A stretch of 64,000 nt of DNA from Aphanomyces cochlioides (GCA_019828595.1 JAHQRK010000015.1:682001-746000), one strand, 5' to 3'. Positions 21,340 through 33,186 are shown, numbered from the stretch's first letter. The notes: generated by a model not told the origin, from the letters alone. Numbers and translations: made by a program.

Positions 21340-22501
21340 CGCGAGCCCGAGATTGCGATTGCAGTGACAAGATCAGGGTAACCAGAGGCCATCGAGATGG
21401 CGGCCAGAGCTATAATTAGGACCAGTAGTGCCGTTGAAGCTGTCGACAAAGGTCGACAAGGGACACTTATTTGTTTCATCGCGTGCAAACTATCGAGAGT
21501 TACTCTTCGCCTGGCTCAACACCTTGCCATCTACTGCGACCGCAAAGACATGGTTTGGTGACTCTTCGTGCACTGGGCACATTTGTGATTGGAATTGCCA
21601 TCTGCCAACGACAAGATGCACAAAATTACCTTCATAAAGTATACATGTCGATGCACCGAACTGTAATGAGGACACTCCAGCCGAGGTGCACCCATCAGCA
21701 GCAACGATTCACAGTGCGAGAACTCGCATTCTCAGCAAGACTCGCATCTTGTATACACATATGACTTGTGCAATGCCACTTGAAACGCGAGATATACTCC
21801 AAAATGGGTCCACGCACTGCTCCGTGTATCTGGTGCACCCTTGAGCTTTCAATCGTCTGCTTGGACGCAGGCGAACTGGACTCTGTAAAGAAGCACAGAC
21901 AAGATAGACCAAAAAGCATGCTTGCTGAGTGATTCAAACGTGTCGGAAAATGTTGAGATTGGCTCATAAAACGCGCATGGTGGCTTTGGGCCATGTTGGA
22001 CCTTAGGCTTTGGACACTGTTGAGCTAGAAAAACAACATGGTCAATATACTCATCTAGGGAAATTCTTTCGATCTCACATTGTTTTCAACTTGCCACCCT
22101 GATGTCCTGCTTCTTATCGTTGTCCCATACAAAATGAACGGGTGCACACGTTACATCGTACTTTAGCTAATAAAGCCGGCGACTTGGCTCTGCGGAAGAA
22201 AATCAAGCGCTTGCTGACCACACTGTCATCTACAATTGCTCGATAACGAGAGATTTTCAATCCTTTTCCTCCAGCGAATATGATCGAACAAACGGATCGT
22301 GGGTGCCACCCTGTAAAGACATTTGGTACACCGAATGTTGTAATGTATTTGTGGATGTAAGAACCCAGTGAGAATTCTGATTGGCTGAAAATAAGTCAAT
22401 AATCAATTCTGATTGGATAAATTTCAGATTAATAACACACAGAGTACTAATCTGCCCAGTTTCATTGTCACGTTCAAGCGGTGAGGAGCTCGAGTCTGAC
22501 C
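21340..22501. other. Intergenic region without supported gene
   Basis: A minus-strand frame starting near 21482 begins with a signal-peptide-like hydrophobic stretch, but it overlaps the coding frame of the 20433-21339 gene and has no good continuation. The rest holds nothing I can support. The sequence immediately before 22502 is the likely promoter of the START-FYVE gene. Confidence 0.4.
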
Positions 22502-24459
22502 ATGCCTCGTCCGCTGCGGGATCCGTCGTCGTTCTTCAATCCCGCGCCGCTCACGCCGTCCGAATGTCAAATGTTTAGCGATATTGGCAAAGCCGCCTTT
22601 TCGAAACTCCTCGAAACGACCCGTTTCATCAGACGTCTGGCTGCGCAAGAGGTACGCCATGCAGTTGCTCGTCCCCGTTTTCAACGTCCGAATTGTAGCC
22701 GTCCCATGATTCAAGCAAGCACGTCTATGGCGCAACTATCAATATCGCTGGCAGCTTAGAAGAACTCGCCCATTTATTCGTCCGAATAGTCTCGTCAGGC
22801 GACTCTGTCGCACACCGAAAAATCGCTGCTCAGCTTTACTGTGCTGACACCACAGCGCGACTTCATACGATCGAAATGCCAACAACGATTTCCCCCTTTC
22901 ACTACACTGGATTAAGATGGACTCATGTCAAATCCCCGATGCGCATGCTTGTCCGAGACCGAGATTTTTGTGCCGTTGAGGTTGGTGCTGGACTTTCTCG
23001 CGCGTTTTGCTCATATGTATGTAGTACGTTGACGAATACATCGATGAAAACGGCAAGCGAGGGTTCGCGATGTGCACGCACTCTGTGCCACATGTATCAT
23101 GCCCAGAGCTAACCCTCTCAAGCAATTATGTGCGAGCATTCATGTATAACTCTGGGTAAGTTCATCATCTCCAAGTTATTTATCCCTCAATGCAATTCTG
23201 TAGTTACGTCATCACGGAAACAGATCGGCCTAATGTGCTTCGTGTGACTATTTACTTTGACTACGGAGCTCCGGGCAAGATTACCCAAGCGCGGTTGCTG
23301 CAAGCGCTCACAAAGCGGCGCGTCCGACGCATGGAAGAGATTTATCTGCTTATCGGCAGCAACGCAAATGGACCGCACCCATCTACTGCTCCTCCAGCCG
23401 ATGAAGATACGTGTTCAATATGCAGCCGAAATTTGAAAAGCAGCCTCTCCTTTCTCCAGCGCAAAGTACAATGCCGATTGTGCCAACAGACAGTCTGCCG
23501 TCGGTGCTCCGACGAAGAACGCGGCGGTCGCATGCGCGATCGTGTTTGCCATGCCTGCCTCCGCGATATGCATCCTGCTTTCAACCAACAACGCCATCAC
23601 CAAAGCTGCAATGTCGAAACGAGTAGTGCAATCTCGTACAGCTATGCCCAGAGTCATTCTCTTCCAACGGACGCAATTTTGGAATCCCAGGTAAGAACTT
23701 TGCCGTTCGCTTCAAGGAATCTCACGTTTAATCTAGCGGTCGATCAATGGCTACCAGCCTTATTCACGCGCATATCCACCACCGGAACCGATTAAGGAGC
23801 CTACTCCAAAGGCATCCAATTTTAATCTCGACTTCCACCGCTTCACACTGCCAGCGAAATCAACGACAAAGATTGCTCCACCCATAGAGGTTCACCGAGG
23901 AGCTCCACCCCCGTCTTTTGACAATCGCCTTCCTACGCCTGGCTCCGAACGACCCGGCAGTATCTTTGACCGACCTTCTGACCTCACACCGAGAGGCAAT
24001 CAAGGTGGCTTCATGACACCTCGCCGAGGAGAACCTTTATCAACCCCACGTCAGCAATTCCGGGACCCTGTATCGACACCACGCCAACAGAACCGGGAAC
24101 CTCTCTCGACGCCCCGCCAACAGAACCGGGAACCTCTGTCAACGCCTCGCAAAAAAAACCGAGAACCTGTGTCAACGCCTCGCAAACAGAGCCAAGAACC
24201 TTTATCGACACCTCGCTCTGCTTGCTCTGCTCGCTCTGCTGTTGGTATCGACCCACAGAAGGGCGATGCATTGTGCGATTTATCCTATTTGACTACTGTC
24301 ATGCGCAGTTCTCCATCCAAGTCGACCAAGTCGCGCAAGTCGAATCGAATGTCGAACCAGTCTGGAAACTCGACTGTATCTGTCAAGTCCACCAAATCGT
24401 CCGGATCCGACAGTCGTCCCAAGTCGGATTTGTCCTATTTGTCCAGCTTTAAACATTAA
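22502..24459 (+). CDS. START-FYVE lipid-binding protein with STPR repeat tail
   Basis: Five exons (22502-22651, 22699-22980, 23025-23155, 23204-23690, 23737-24459) join in phase into about 590 residues. Residues about 50-270 look like a START lipid-transfer domain (GFAMCTHSVPHVSCPEL, LRVTIYFDYGAPGKI). A FYVE-type zinc finger follows near residues 300-350 with four CxxC pairs (CSIC, CRLC, CRRC, CHAC). It lacks the canonical basic RRHHCR patch, having RKVQCRLC instead, so phosphoinositide binding may be weakened. The C-terminal 240 residues are disordered and carry six near-repeats of about 11 residues built on REPLSTPRQQN, then Ser/Lys-rich repeats. The likely role is in endosomal lipid signalling. 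START-FYVE fusions are common in oomycetes. Confidence 0.85.
24040..24225 (+). repeat. 33-bp tandem repeat encoding STPRQQN-type units
   Basis: About six consecutive near-identical 33-base units encode variants of REPLSTPRQQN (PR followed by QQ, KK or KQ). The units vary at few positions, which suggests ongoing expansion. Each unit contains an S-T-P-R site that could be phosphorylated by proline-directed kinases. Confidence 0.85.
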
Positions 24460-25433
24460 TTTAATAGCGCCAGTCTTCTTGAAAGAAGACTCGATTTCAG
24501 TGCGCGGCATGGACACGCCGGTGCGCGCATCCAATGCAGCAACGCACATCTTTGCCGCACTGGCAGGCTTCTTTTGGTGGCTGGGAGGAACATGCCTGGT
24601 CAAAGTGCGTTACCAACTGTACCATAGATATGTGTTGAAAATCCATATACAGAAAATATATGCAAATTTAAACGTTAAAATAGCGATTTAGTATTGAATT
24701 GTTATTTTCAGCAATTTAGTCTTGATTTAACTCTAGCAAATAGACATTAGATCCCAAATTATGCTAGTTTTGTGCCTACCAAGTAGTCAGGAGCTCCGAT
24801 CAGATAAATGCGTACTTTGGGAGATGCCCATGGCCATTTTGTGATGACGAGTCCAACAGACCAAGATCTTACCGCTCCATCAGGCAGTCTTACATCGCTT
24901 CTACAAAGCGAAACACTATGAGAGTTAAGCTATTATGGCGCATCGACTATATTTCACCGAGCTGTGACGGTGTCTTGCCAATATATGGTCGAAATAATAC
25001 ACGGTGGTTCCTATTTAGTATCAAATCCATCACTCTATTGACCACTTGACACCATGTCGTGTTCAGTATGGGGAATCCTATCACGGGTAAACAAGTGCGT
25101 TTACGCATGTCTTGCTGGGAATCCATTGCATTTTTTTGCCTCGGTTTCATGAAGAAGACATGGAGAGGCGACAGAGTGAATCAACCTGAAGTCACAGAAC
25201 TTTTCCTAAAAAGTACGCTTTTCATACTATTTTAAAAAAGTCGGCGATCGGCCTATAATTTTATTCAAGTATAACACTTTAAACACCTGAGCCGAGCTTT
25301 CATGTTCTGAAAAAGATTTTTCGTTCTTCAAGATCGTACTTTATGCTGTCGGTCGGAGCGCCAAGATGAAGAGGCCCAACCATGGCGAGGGCTTCATTGT
25401 CGGTTTTGGCGTCGCGAGAACAGGAGAAGCGCC
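24460..25433. other. Intergenic region upstream of desaturase 1
   Basis: No supported gene. Short open frames exist on both strands but show no protein-like composition. Confidence 0.4.
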
Positions 25434-26486
25434 ATGGGAAAAGGAGGGAATGCACCAAAGCCATCGCACCCAGAACCTGCCAATGACTTTTACTGGGACA
25501 ATGGCGATGAGCCCCATGCCACACGCCGCAAGTTGATCACGGCGAAATATCCCCAGATCAAATCTCTCTTTGGACCATGCCCACGCACCAAGTATTACTG
25601 TGCTGTCGCGGTCAGCGTGCAAACGTACTTGGCCTACTACACCCAGGACAAGAGCTGGGCGGTGTTTCTTCTTCTCGCGTATGTGGTTGGAGGCACGCTG
25701 AACCACATGATGATGATGGCGATGCATGAACTCTCACACAACTTGGGATTCAAGAAGCCGTTGTACAATCGCCTCCTCTCCCTCTTCGCCAATGCTCCTT
25801 TGGGTATCCCGGCCGCCATGTATGTGAATTTTCCAATTGATTGCATGTGCTCACTGTTCTTTAGTTCCTTCAAACGGTATCACATGGAACACCACCGCTA
25901 CCAAGGTGAAGACGGCGTTGATGTCGATATCCCCACAGTGTTGGAAGGCAAGATCTTCAACTCCAAGTTCACCAAGGCCATCTTTGTGTGCATCCAAGTG
26001 TTTTTTTACGCCTTCCGCCCATTGTTGGTGAACCCCAAGACTCCTGGCATGTGGGAATTCATCAACTATGCCTCTTGCATTGCGTACAACTCGTTCATCT
26101 ACTACTTCTGCGGCTGGTCTGGCATTGCCTACTGCTTGGCGAGTACCATTTTGGGAGCTGGTCCTCATCCTTGCGCTGGCCATTTCATCTCGGAACACTA
26201 CGTCTTTGTCAAGGGTGCTGAAACGTACTCGTACTATGGTCCTCTCAACTTGGTCACGTTCAACGTGGGTTACCACAACGAACACCACGATTTCCCTTTC
26301 GTGGCCGGCAGTCGATTGCCCGAAGTGCGTGCGATGGCCCCTGAATTCTACGACACATTACCCCAAACGTCGTCGTGGATTGGCGTATTGTTTGACTATA
26401 TTATGGACGACTCAATGAGCGCCTACAGCCGCGTGAAGCGAAAGACGTTGACGGATGCCGAGAAGACCAAGTTGAAGTCGGAATAA
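25434..26486 (+). CDS. Sphingolipid delta-4 desaturase 1
   Basis: This matches the DEGS family (dihydroceramide delta-4 desaturase), which introduces the 4,5-trans double bond of ceramide at the ER membrane. There are two exons: 25434-25819 and 25865-26486. Removing the 45-base in-frame intron (GTATGTGA to TTTAG) restores ISFKRYHMEHHR, as in DEGS proteins. The mature protein is about 335 residues. The N-terminal FYW motif of the Lipid_DES domain is present (DFYWDNGDEPH). The three histidine boxes are HELSHN, HMEHH and NEHHDFP. Several hydrophobic spans lie between them. A close paralog lies at 35258-36311. Reading through the intron would give an uninterrupted frame, so a naive prediction would insert 15 wrong residues. 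Confidence 0.95.
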   Translation: MGKGGNAPKPSHPEPANDFYWDNGDEPHATRRKLITAKYPQIKSLFGPCPRTKYYCAVAVSVQTYLAYYTQDKSWAVFLLLAYVVGGTLNHMMMMAMHELSHNLGFKKPLYNRLLSLFANAPLGIPAAMYVNFPIDCMCSLFFSSFKRYHMEHHRYQGEDGVDVDIPTVLEGKIFNSKFTKAIFVCIQVFFYAFRPLLVNPKTPGMWEFINYASCIAYNSFIYYFCGWSGIAYCLASTILGAGPHPCAGHFISEHYVFVKGAETYSYYGPLNLVTFNVGYHNEHHDFPFVAGSRLPEVRAMAPEFYDTLPQTSSWIGVLFDYIMDDSMSAYSRVKRKTLTDAEKTKLKSE

Positions 26487-27221
26487 GGTGTATAATTACT
26501 CATTGTTTTTTGGATGTCATGGGCTTTTGTACAAGATCGCTCCTACTGAATGTGAGTGCGGAAGGTCGACTTGGTTGTGTTTCCGTTGTGTGCAATCTTT
26601 GGGACATGCTTGGTTGAGAGCATATGAGAACAAAATTTGTATTCCACCCGCATGCCCAAATGTAAACAATCCAAACACTCTGCGAGTCTCGACTCTGTGC
26701 TTGTCACGGCATAGCGTGACGTCTATGGCAAGCAGTGGTTACGACACCAGAATCATGTTCGTCATGGTGTACAGCATCGTCTGCAGGCATTCTGTTTAGG
26801 AAAAAAAGCTCGTAGATTCAAAGAGAAGCAGAGTGAAATTGGGCCTTCTCTTCGTGGTTGTAGTCGTGTGTAGCCACAAGCAAGCGTGCAAACCGGCAGA
26901 AGAGCTGTAAAGACACCACAGGACATGAATTCCATGGTTCACCACATGCAGTGAACCAGATGTGCAACTGTTTATGCCAACAGGAAGTAACGTCACAGAT
27001 TGCTTCTATCTGCACCTTTGTTGATGTGCATTGAAACTCACTTCCCCTTCGTATTCCAATCTAGCCCAACAACATGCGACTTCTTGCTTAAGGGCACCAA
27101 AGAAACCTCCAATCTCCGTCGTCGCTGTTCTCTGAGACCACGAGGAACAAGAATGCCAAACTGAGGGAAATAATGAATAAAGAAGAATGCCAAACTGAGG
27201 GAAATAATGAATAAAGAAGTG
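26487..27221. other. Intergenic region with a tandem duplication
   Basis: Downstream flank of desaturase 1, with no gene. A tandem duplication of about 34 bases (core GCCAAACTGAGGGAAATAAT) lies near 27151-27218, abutting the next repeat element. Confidence 0.5.
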
Positions 27222-28578
27222 ATTATTGTTACAAACACTCTAAATTGTGAACGGGGTATAATGACGGCAACTGTGATAGGAATCCTATCACACCATATAA
27301 CGCAATATGATTGGAAGTTAATCTGATGAATTGACTTGGTAGACGAAAACAGACCATGAACCTCGTGGAGCATTGACAGATAAGTTTAACAAGAAAGACA
27401 GAAAAGGAAACCTTTGATTACAGTCAACACGTAGAGGTACTCGGTCTGCGTTGCTCGTCGTTCCCCAACCCGGGCTATTCAAATGACAAACCGACACTTT
27501 GAACACCTGCACTGCAGTCTAATTACATTTTACACACACGAATTGTGATTGTTCTCGCATCTCTCCACTACCTCATGAGCAGTAGGCAGTAGAGCAATAA
27601 TCAATTGAATTATCTCAATATGCAACATGAATCCACAAGGTTCATGAATCATTCAAACTTTGACGTTGCAACGTCAAAACTTGATAGGATAATGAGTTGT
27701 GAGGCGAAGGTGTGGAGATCAAATCCGTCATCATTACTTTTGACTTTGGCTTGTGCTTTAATTCATGAATCGTATGAAATTCATGAAATCTACAGTGTTT
27801 TGTGTTTTATGCTTTAGCCATTTGACTATGCTTCCAGTATAATTAAGCCAGTGGGCGCATAACACGCCAACAATCGTGATGTTGTGTTGCAGCTACTATA
27901 GCTTATATCTGTGCTAGACGTTCAACAAAGATTCGGCTTCTTTATTTGTCGGCTAGACTTTAAGCATGCGAGTGCATGATGCTTGATATCTGCCAATATT
28001 CATTTGTTGAGCAACTATGATAGAATCTCAAACACAGTTGCTCAGAATTTTGCGCATTTCGGATTTGTATACTGAAATCAAGTCAAAAACATTTATTGAA
28101 AACGGATATCAGGCAACTGTGATAGATTTCCTATCACACTCCAATACAAAATGATCATGTTTCTATCATAGTTGCAGCAGTTGTATCTATTTTTCCATAT
28201 ATTCGAACTCTATAGCCAATCAGAATCGAGTATTTGTTTTCTTAAAAAAAAACACAAAACACACATCCAAAACTTTACTTTATTGAATGTACTGTCACAT
28301 TACACTTGAACTCACTATACCTGAATATTGTCTTTTTCACTGAAATTCGTATTTTTGACTAAAAATTGAAATATTCTCAAATACTATTCAGGTATAGTGA
28401 GTTCAAGTGTAATATGAAAGTACATTCATTAAAGTAAAGTTTTGAATGTGTGTTTTGCGTGTGTTTTTGTTAAGAAGGCAAATACTTGATTCTGATTGGC
28501 TATCGATTTCAAATAGATTTGGAAAAATAGATACATTTTTCACCCCGGTCACAGTTTAGAGTGTAAATAACAATAGTA
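27222..28578. mobile_element. Unclassified inverted-repeat element
   Basis: Imperfect inverted repeats of about 36 bases bound this AT-rich stretch: 27222-27258 (core ACACTCTAAATTGTGA) and 28543-28578 (inverted, core TCACAGTTTAGAGTGT). Inside, the motif GCAACTGTGATAG and its inverse recur at 27262-27292, 28013-28044, 28113-28139 and 28176-28187, often paired as hairpins. No transposase is encoded, so this would be a non-autonomous element. A foldback unit (28211-28503) is nested near its right end. Superfamily unknown. Confidence 0.5.
28211..28503. repeat. Foldback element with arms of about 117 bp
   Basis: The left arm 28211-28327 and right arm 28386-28503 are near-perfect inverted copies (both include AACTCACTATACCTGAATA and its inverse), with a loop of about 58 bases. 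An inverted copy of the loop sequence is found again at about 28567-28640, outside the hairpin. Transcription would give a long double-stranded RNA stem. Confidence 0.85.
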
Positions 28579-28640
28579 TTTGAGAATATTTCAATTTTTT
28601 GTCAAAAATACAAATTTCAGTGAAAAAGACAATATTTATT

Positions 28641-29396
28641 TCAATGTTTTGCTGAATTTTTCAAAAAATGTCAAATTTCCAAAATTAGATAAGCCAATCA
28701 AATCACATCAATTTTACAAAGTCCAATATTACACTAATAGTAGTCTATGCTCTTATACTAATTAATGAAACTTTTGACTTGAATACTGTTAAATTGGCCT
28801 ACAGGGATTCATGCATTGTGCACGCCATTTTGAAATTCATACGATGACGAGATACCATATTCAAATTAAACATTGAAACTCAGCGTTTCATTGATATAAT
28901 CTTGGCTCTGAAAGGATTTCAGCGTCGAGGTCGAACTAGAAAACATCGTCCAGTCGTGGTCACGAACCAACTACAGTCAATGATTATTTGTTTACATAGA
29001 ATATATCAAGTATATTAGGTTATATTGTGGATTCGCTAGAAATTTCCCAATTTGGATTGATTTTTTGTATCAATCTCCAATCGCGCCAATATATTGGATG
29101 AATGAAAATTAGAACAGTATTTTCACAGTACTTTCTCTTAAATTTATTCAGCCAATCACAATCGCCCAAAATATTTATTAGCCAATGGCGTTGATTGGTG
29201 AATCGATCCGCCGGCGTGATTCGATTGAACGGGGTCTGGAAATTCGTATCAAATCAACAATAAAATATCCAAGTATTTTTGCACAATATTATGCTTTGAT
29301 TGGTCTAAATTATTAATTTATACAGGTTATTTGTTTGTCATCCAGTCAATTGACTTTGTTACGCTGGCTTGTCTGTGAGGAGTGAACTAAGACCGC
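28641..29396. other. AT-rich repeat-flanked region
   Basis: No coding region is supported. The sequence is AT-rich with several GCCAATCA-type stretches. Confidence 0.4.
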
Positions 29397-29403
29397 ACTG
29401 GAT

Positions 29404-29508
29404 GGAGGAATTCCCCGAAAACACGGCAACAGGGTCTGGAAACAGGGCAAATCTCCCCTGTTCACGGGGAATCCGGATAACGTCCGGATAAGAACAGAAT
29501 TATCTTAA
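29404..29508 (+). repeat. Left TIR of the MULE
   Basis: Inverted repeat of 33082-33186. It contains ATCCGGATAACGTCCGGATA, i.e. the same ATCCGGAT core seen upstream of several host genes. Confidence 0.9.
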
Positions 29509-29518
29509 ATAAGAACTG

Positions 29519-32046
29519 ATGCGTGCAACCAACGATTTCTCACAGAAACCACCCACTAACGACAATCAATCACCCGCCATGTACTGTGTGTCGGAAGACT
29601 ACCTTGTTCAAGCTGTAAGATTGAACATTACCAAAGAACCAATCACTCAGCATGAGTATATACCAGCAGAGGTAATCAATCACATAAAGACCCACGACTT
29701 TGGGAACTTTGTGTTTTTACGCAGTTGCCTCGATGAATTGAGCCTTCATCAGGGCTTTCGAGTGCACCAAAAGTACAGGAACAAGCGAGGTGGCAAATGG
29801 ATTTGCGAAAAAGACAGTTGTACATTCTTTGTCTGCGCCAATTCAAAGAAGGACCTCTCCGTTTCAATCACCTCAATGAACCTGGTCCAAAATCATCCCC
29901 TCTTCCATACATCATCGACTGCACCACACCCTGCAGTGAACAAAGACATGGTAAGAACTGAAATATTCTAGAATACTACACTTCTAGAAATTTACAATTG
30001 GTGCGATTTCTAGTACTACTAGACTTTCCAGATATTCTTTGACTTCAATGACTCATGCAACTTCTGCATATTTTGAAAGTTCAAGATGTCTCACTTTTCA
30101 GTAGATCCTCGACACTCTTCTATCAAGTCTTAGTACAAGCACAGTCGCTGAAGATCCACGGAAAATTACTGGGAAGTATGTTATTGATCGCGTGCGAGAA
30201 GCTTGTGGTGAGATAATTTCAAAATCCTCTGCGAGTCGGGCTAAAAGAAAGATTGTCGACTGTCTGTTCGGAACTGTTGACATCGCCTTCGAAAAAGTCA
30301 AGAGCTATTTTACAGTGATCCAGTCACATAACCCTGGCACATTTTGCAAGGTCGAAACTCAAGATGGAGCTTTCTTTCGAAGTATCATGATTCCAAAGTT
30401 TTGTATTGATGCATTTCCTAATTGCCAACCTCTGATTGCCCTTGACGGTAAGAAATGGTATTTTCTTGACTGCACACTAGTTTGCAGGTGCACATATGAA
30501 AGACCTAATGAACGCAAATGGCACTCTTTTATTAGCCACAGCCAAAGATCCAAATAATCATATAATTGTGCTTGGTACGACAAAAGATTGCTTGATGATT
30601 TTGATGACTATTAGGGCTTGCAATCGTTCCTGTTGAGAACCAAGCACATTGGACCTGGTTCCTTCATTGCCTGCAGGATTCAGGGGTACTTATATCCTCT
30701 ATCGTTTTGGTATCAGATAGAATGAAAGGTGGGTTATAAATATTAGGTTGGATATGAATTTTAGTGTGTGTGCATTCTATATTTTTCTATATTTTCTGCA
30801 TGTTTTACAAGTTCTAGTAGTTGCAGAAGAGCAAAACGTATCCGCAACTTCTTGAACTTCTTGAAGTGGAATTACTTCTATACATTTCTAGAATCCAGTT
30901 TCAGCTACATGAATGGACCTTAACACAGCGTAGGTTTGATCAATGCAGTGAGAGATGTCTGCCCGCAAAACGCACACTGATATTGTATGCGCCATATCGT
31001 AGCAAACATCAATTGCACCACTGGCCAACATCTCTCCCCAGTCGAAGAGTCTCTAGTTTACAAATTGGCGAGGTCTGACAGCGTCGAATCGTTCGATCGA
31101 AACTTAGAGAAGCTTAGAGCATTCAACAAAAGTATGGAGAGACATATGACTGAACAATCGAGTATCATGTGTTTGTAGGAGCAGCCGACTATTTGCTGCA
31201 AATTCCGATTGAAAACTGGGTCACCTACGCCTTTTCCTTACCGACATTTGACAACGTTACTTCAAACCTGGCTGAAGCTGCAAATGAATGGCTGGGTACC
31301 GCACTAAGAAGCTCTGATGCCGTTCTCTTTACTTTCGATACTTGCATCATTTACTTCGCAATATCAACGAGCGCAGGTACTTCAAAACCCTATTTTGCCA
31401 GAAGTACTAGTATCCTGAAATATCTGAAGCTACCAGAAACAATCCGAATACTAGTACCTTCGAAAAACACTAGAACCATGAGTTAAGATAAATGCCCTGT
31501 TGTAGAAACAAGTGCAAATCTTGGCCGGACAATACAATGACCCCCGTACACCAAAAGCACATGGAACACTTAATGACAAAGTCCCGAAAGATTGTCGTAC
31601 GTAGATCACACGACCTTGGGCCAATTATGTGCCTGTAGATTGATGAATGTGAACCGGGAAAAATGTTCCTGGCCTTGTATTTTGACCCAAGTGTCGAACG
31701 AAATCACTTATAGCGATTAGCTGATTTACACGAGAAGACATGCCAATGCGGTATGTGGTTTGACACAAGAAAACCATGCATTCATGCTGTGCGTTGCTAT
31801 CACGCTCTCAACTTAAATCCACTGGATTACATGGAGGATATGTACTCGACAACACGCTTCAAAAAGATTTACAGTCAAACCGTCACACCAGTTCCTCCTG
31901 AAAACTTGACTCGAGATGAATCTTCTCGAACACCAAGGACGTGTAACCCCATTGAATATCCAAGCAAGCCAGGTCCAAAGCCAAACGACGAAAGAAATCT
32001 CAAGGGATGCGTAACTGACGATACATTTCATATGTCTATCTTATGA
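29519..32046 (+). CDS. MULE transposase
   Basis: Multi-exon transposase of the Mutator superfamily; exact exon borders beyond those stated are uncertain. The first exon (29519 to about 29950) encodes a Cys-containing DNA-binding region of FLYWCH/WRKY-GCM1 type. The catalytic part shows aspartate in LIALDG joined across a phase-1 intron to AHMKDLMNANGTLL, aspartate in VSDRMKG near 30720, and glutamate in SNLAEAANEWL near 31270, so the DDE triad is retained. A C-terminal SWIM zinc finger near 31745-31790 reads CQCGMWFDTRKPCIHA. The last exon ends at 32046 with a Pro-rich tail. Introns of about 40 bases interrupt the gene at many points. The gene may still be functional. Confidence 0.8.
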
Positions 32047-32437
32047 ATACTTTTAAGAAGGTAGTATATATAGTTATAGTATTTCTGTATTTTGTATTAA
32101 AATATACTGCTTGTAGTTAGCACTTTTATAGTTATATAGATATTCTAGTATATATATTGTATTCTTAATAGAACTGCTAGTATTGCTGCAGTTCTAGTAA
32201 TCTCGAAAATATCTAGACCTACCGGTATTTCTAGTATTTTTTTAGTAATTATGATATTAGATTTAATTACTAGTATTCATGTTGTTTTAGTACAGTAGTT
32301 TTGATAATAAATGGAAATACTAGTAGTAAGAAACTTCTAGTATTTTAAATATTATCTACAACTATTAGTAATCTGAAGAATTACTAGAAAACCAAAATGA
32401 AAGCTATATCCAAAAATCGTTATTGTCTGGCTAAGCA
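32047..32437. other. AT-rich spacer between the two MULE genes
   Basis: This holds no coding region. The tetramer CTAG, in the forms CTAGTA and TACTAG, recurs many times here and through the MULE introns. It is a likely terminator region for the convergent genes. Confidence 0.5.
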
Positions 32438-33007
32438 CTAACGACGCATTGCAACTCGACGGCTTTTACGCGACTTCTTTGGACGAGGAGGGCTTGAATC
32501 ATGTTCCTCCTTGGCTTCCTCGTCGTCATTGGTTGGAAGCGTGGATGAAGAAACACCATTGAACTCTCGTTCAAAAATTGTTTCGGCTGGAGAGATTTCA
32601 GTAGGACCTACCTCCTCAATTTGTTCTTGACGATGGACCAATGGTAGTAAAATGTCTCGCACATTGATGCCGGAGGAGGCTGCAATACAAACGAGCAGTC
32701 GCAGGATGGCCCGATTTTCGGTGCCCGCAAGCATAATACTCTCGACGAGATCATCGTCGTTCGCGATTGATGAAGCTGCGTCTTCACTTCGAAGGACATA
32801 CTGTGGCTTGACAGCATCTTCACGGGTTGAAGGATCGTATGGGGCAAGCTCGCCATTCTTGAGGACAAGGTGTGCCCACATCTGGCGAATATATCGGTGC
32901 GGAGGGATAGCACTGTGGTGAGACCGCATATGACTCGGGAAGTTCGTATACCAAGTCACGAAGCCACAGCCTCTCACCATACACTTCAGACGTTGTGTGC
33001 TGTTCAT
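32438..33007 (-). CDS. MULE-borne C2H2-like zinc-finger protein
   Basis: Single exon, 189 residues. The N-terminal 30 residues hold a C-x4-C-x11-H-x3-H zinc-finger-like motif (CMVRGC to SHMRSHH). The middle is helical and acidic, and the tail is strongly basic (RPKKSRKSRRVAMRR), which looks like a nuclear localisation signal. The gene starts about 75 bases inside the right TIR and converges on the transposase gene. This is the layout known from maize MuDR, where a second gene is transcribed toward the transposase gene. It could be a helper gene or a captured host gene. No function can be assigned. Confidence 0.7.
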   Translation of the reverse strand: MNSTQRLKCMVRGCGFVTWYTNFPSHMRSHHSAIPPHRYIRQMWAHLVLKNGELAPYDPSTREDAVKPQYVLRSEDAASSIANDDDLVESIMLAGTENRAILRLLVCIAASSGINVRDILLPLVHRQEQIEEVGPTEISPAETIFEREFNGVSSSTLPTNDDEEAKEEHDSSPPRPKKSRKSRRVAMRR

Positions 33008-33081
33008 GGCAACTTCTCAAAATGATCTAGAAGTCGTGCCAACTGACTGAAAACTTCACTGGAGGACAGCGTTCAGCCACA

Positions 33082-33186
33082 TTAAGATAATTCTGTTCCT
33101 ATCCGGACGTTATCCGGATTCCCCGTGAACAGGGGAGGATTGCCCTGTTTCCAGACCCTGTTGCCCTGTTTTCGGGGAATTCCTCC
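33082..33186 (-). repeat. Right TIR of the MULE
   Basis: Inverted copy of 29404-29508 over about 104 bases. Confidence 0.9.

Larger units (their letters stand above)
29404..33186. mobile_element. Mutator-like element (MULE) with long TIRs and two convergent genes
   Basis: Terminal inverted repeats of about 104 bases (29404-29508 and 33082-33186) begin GGAGGAATTCCCCGAAAAC and differ at a handful of positions. The flanks carry ACTGGATGG (29397-29405) and ACTCGATGG (33187-33195), a 9-base near-match expected of a MULE target duplication, although the left copy overlaps the TIR end by two bases. The element contains a transposase gene on the plus strand and a zinc-finger gene on the minus strand, converging on an AT-rich spacer. 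Confidence 0.85.

Noticed and set aside
21105..21488. A minus-strand frame beginning with a signal-peptide-like hydrophobic stretch.
   Set aside because: It runs in another frame across the coding exon of the 20433-21339 gene, whose three exons fit in phase. The hydrophobic start is most likely chance.
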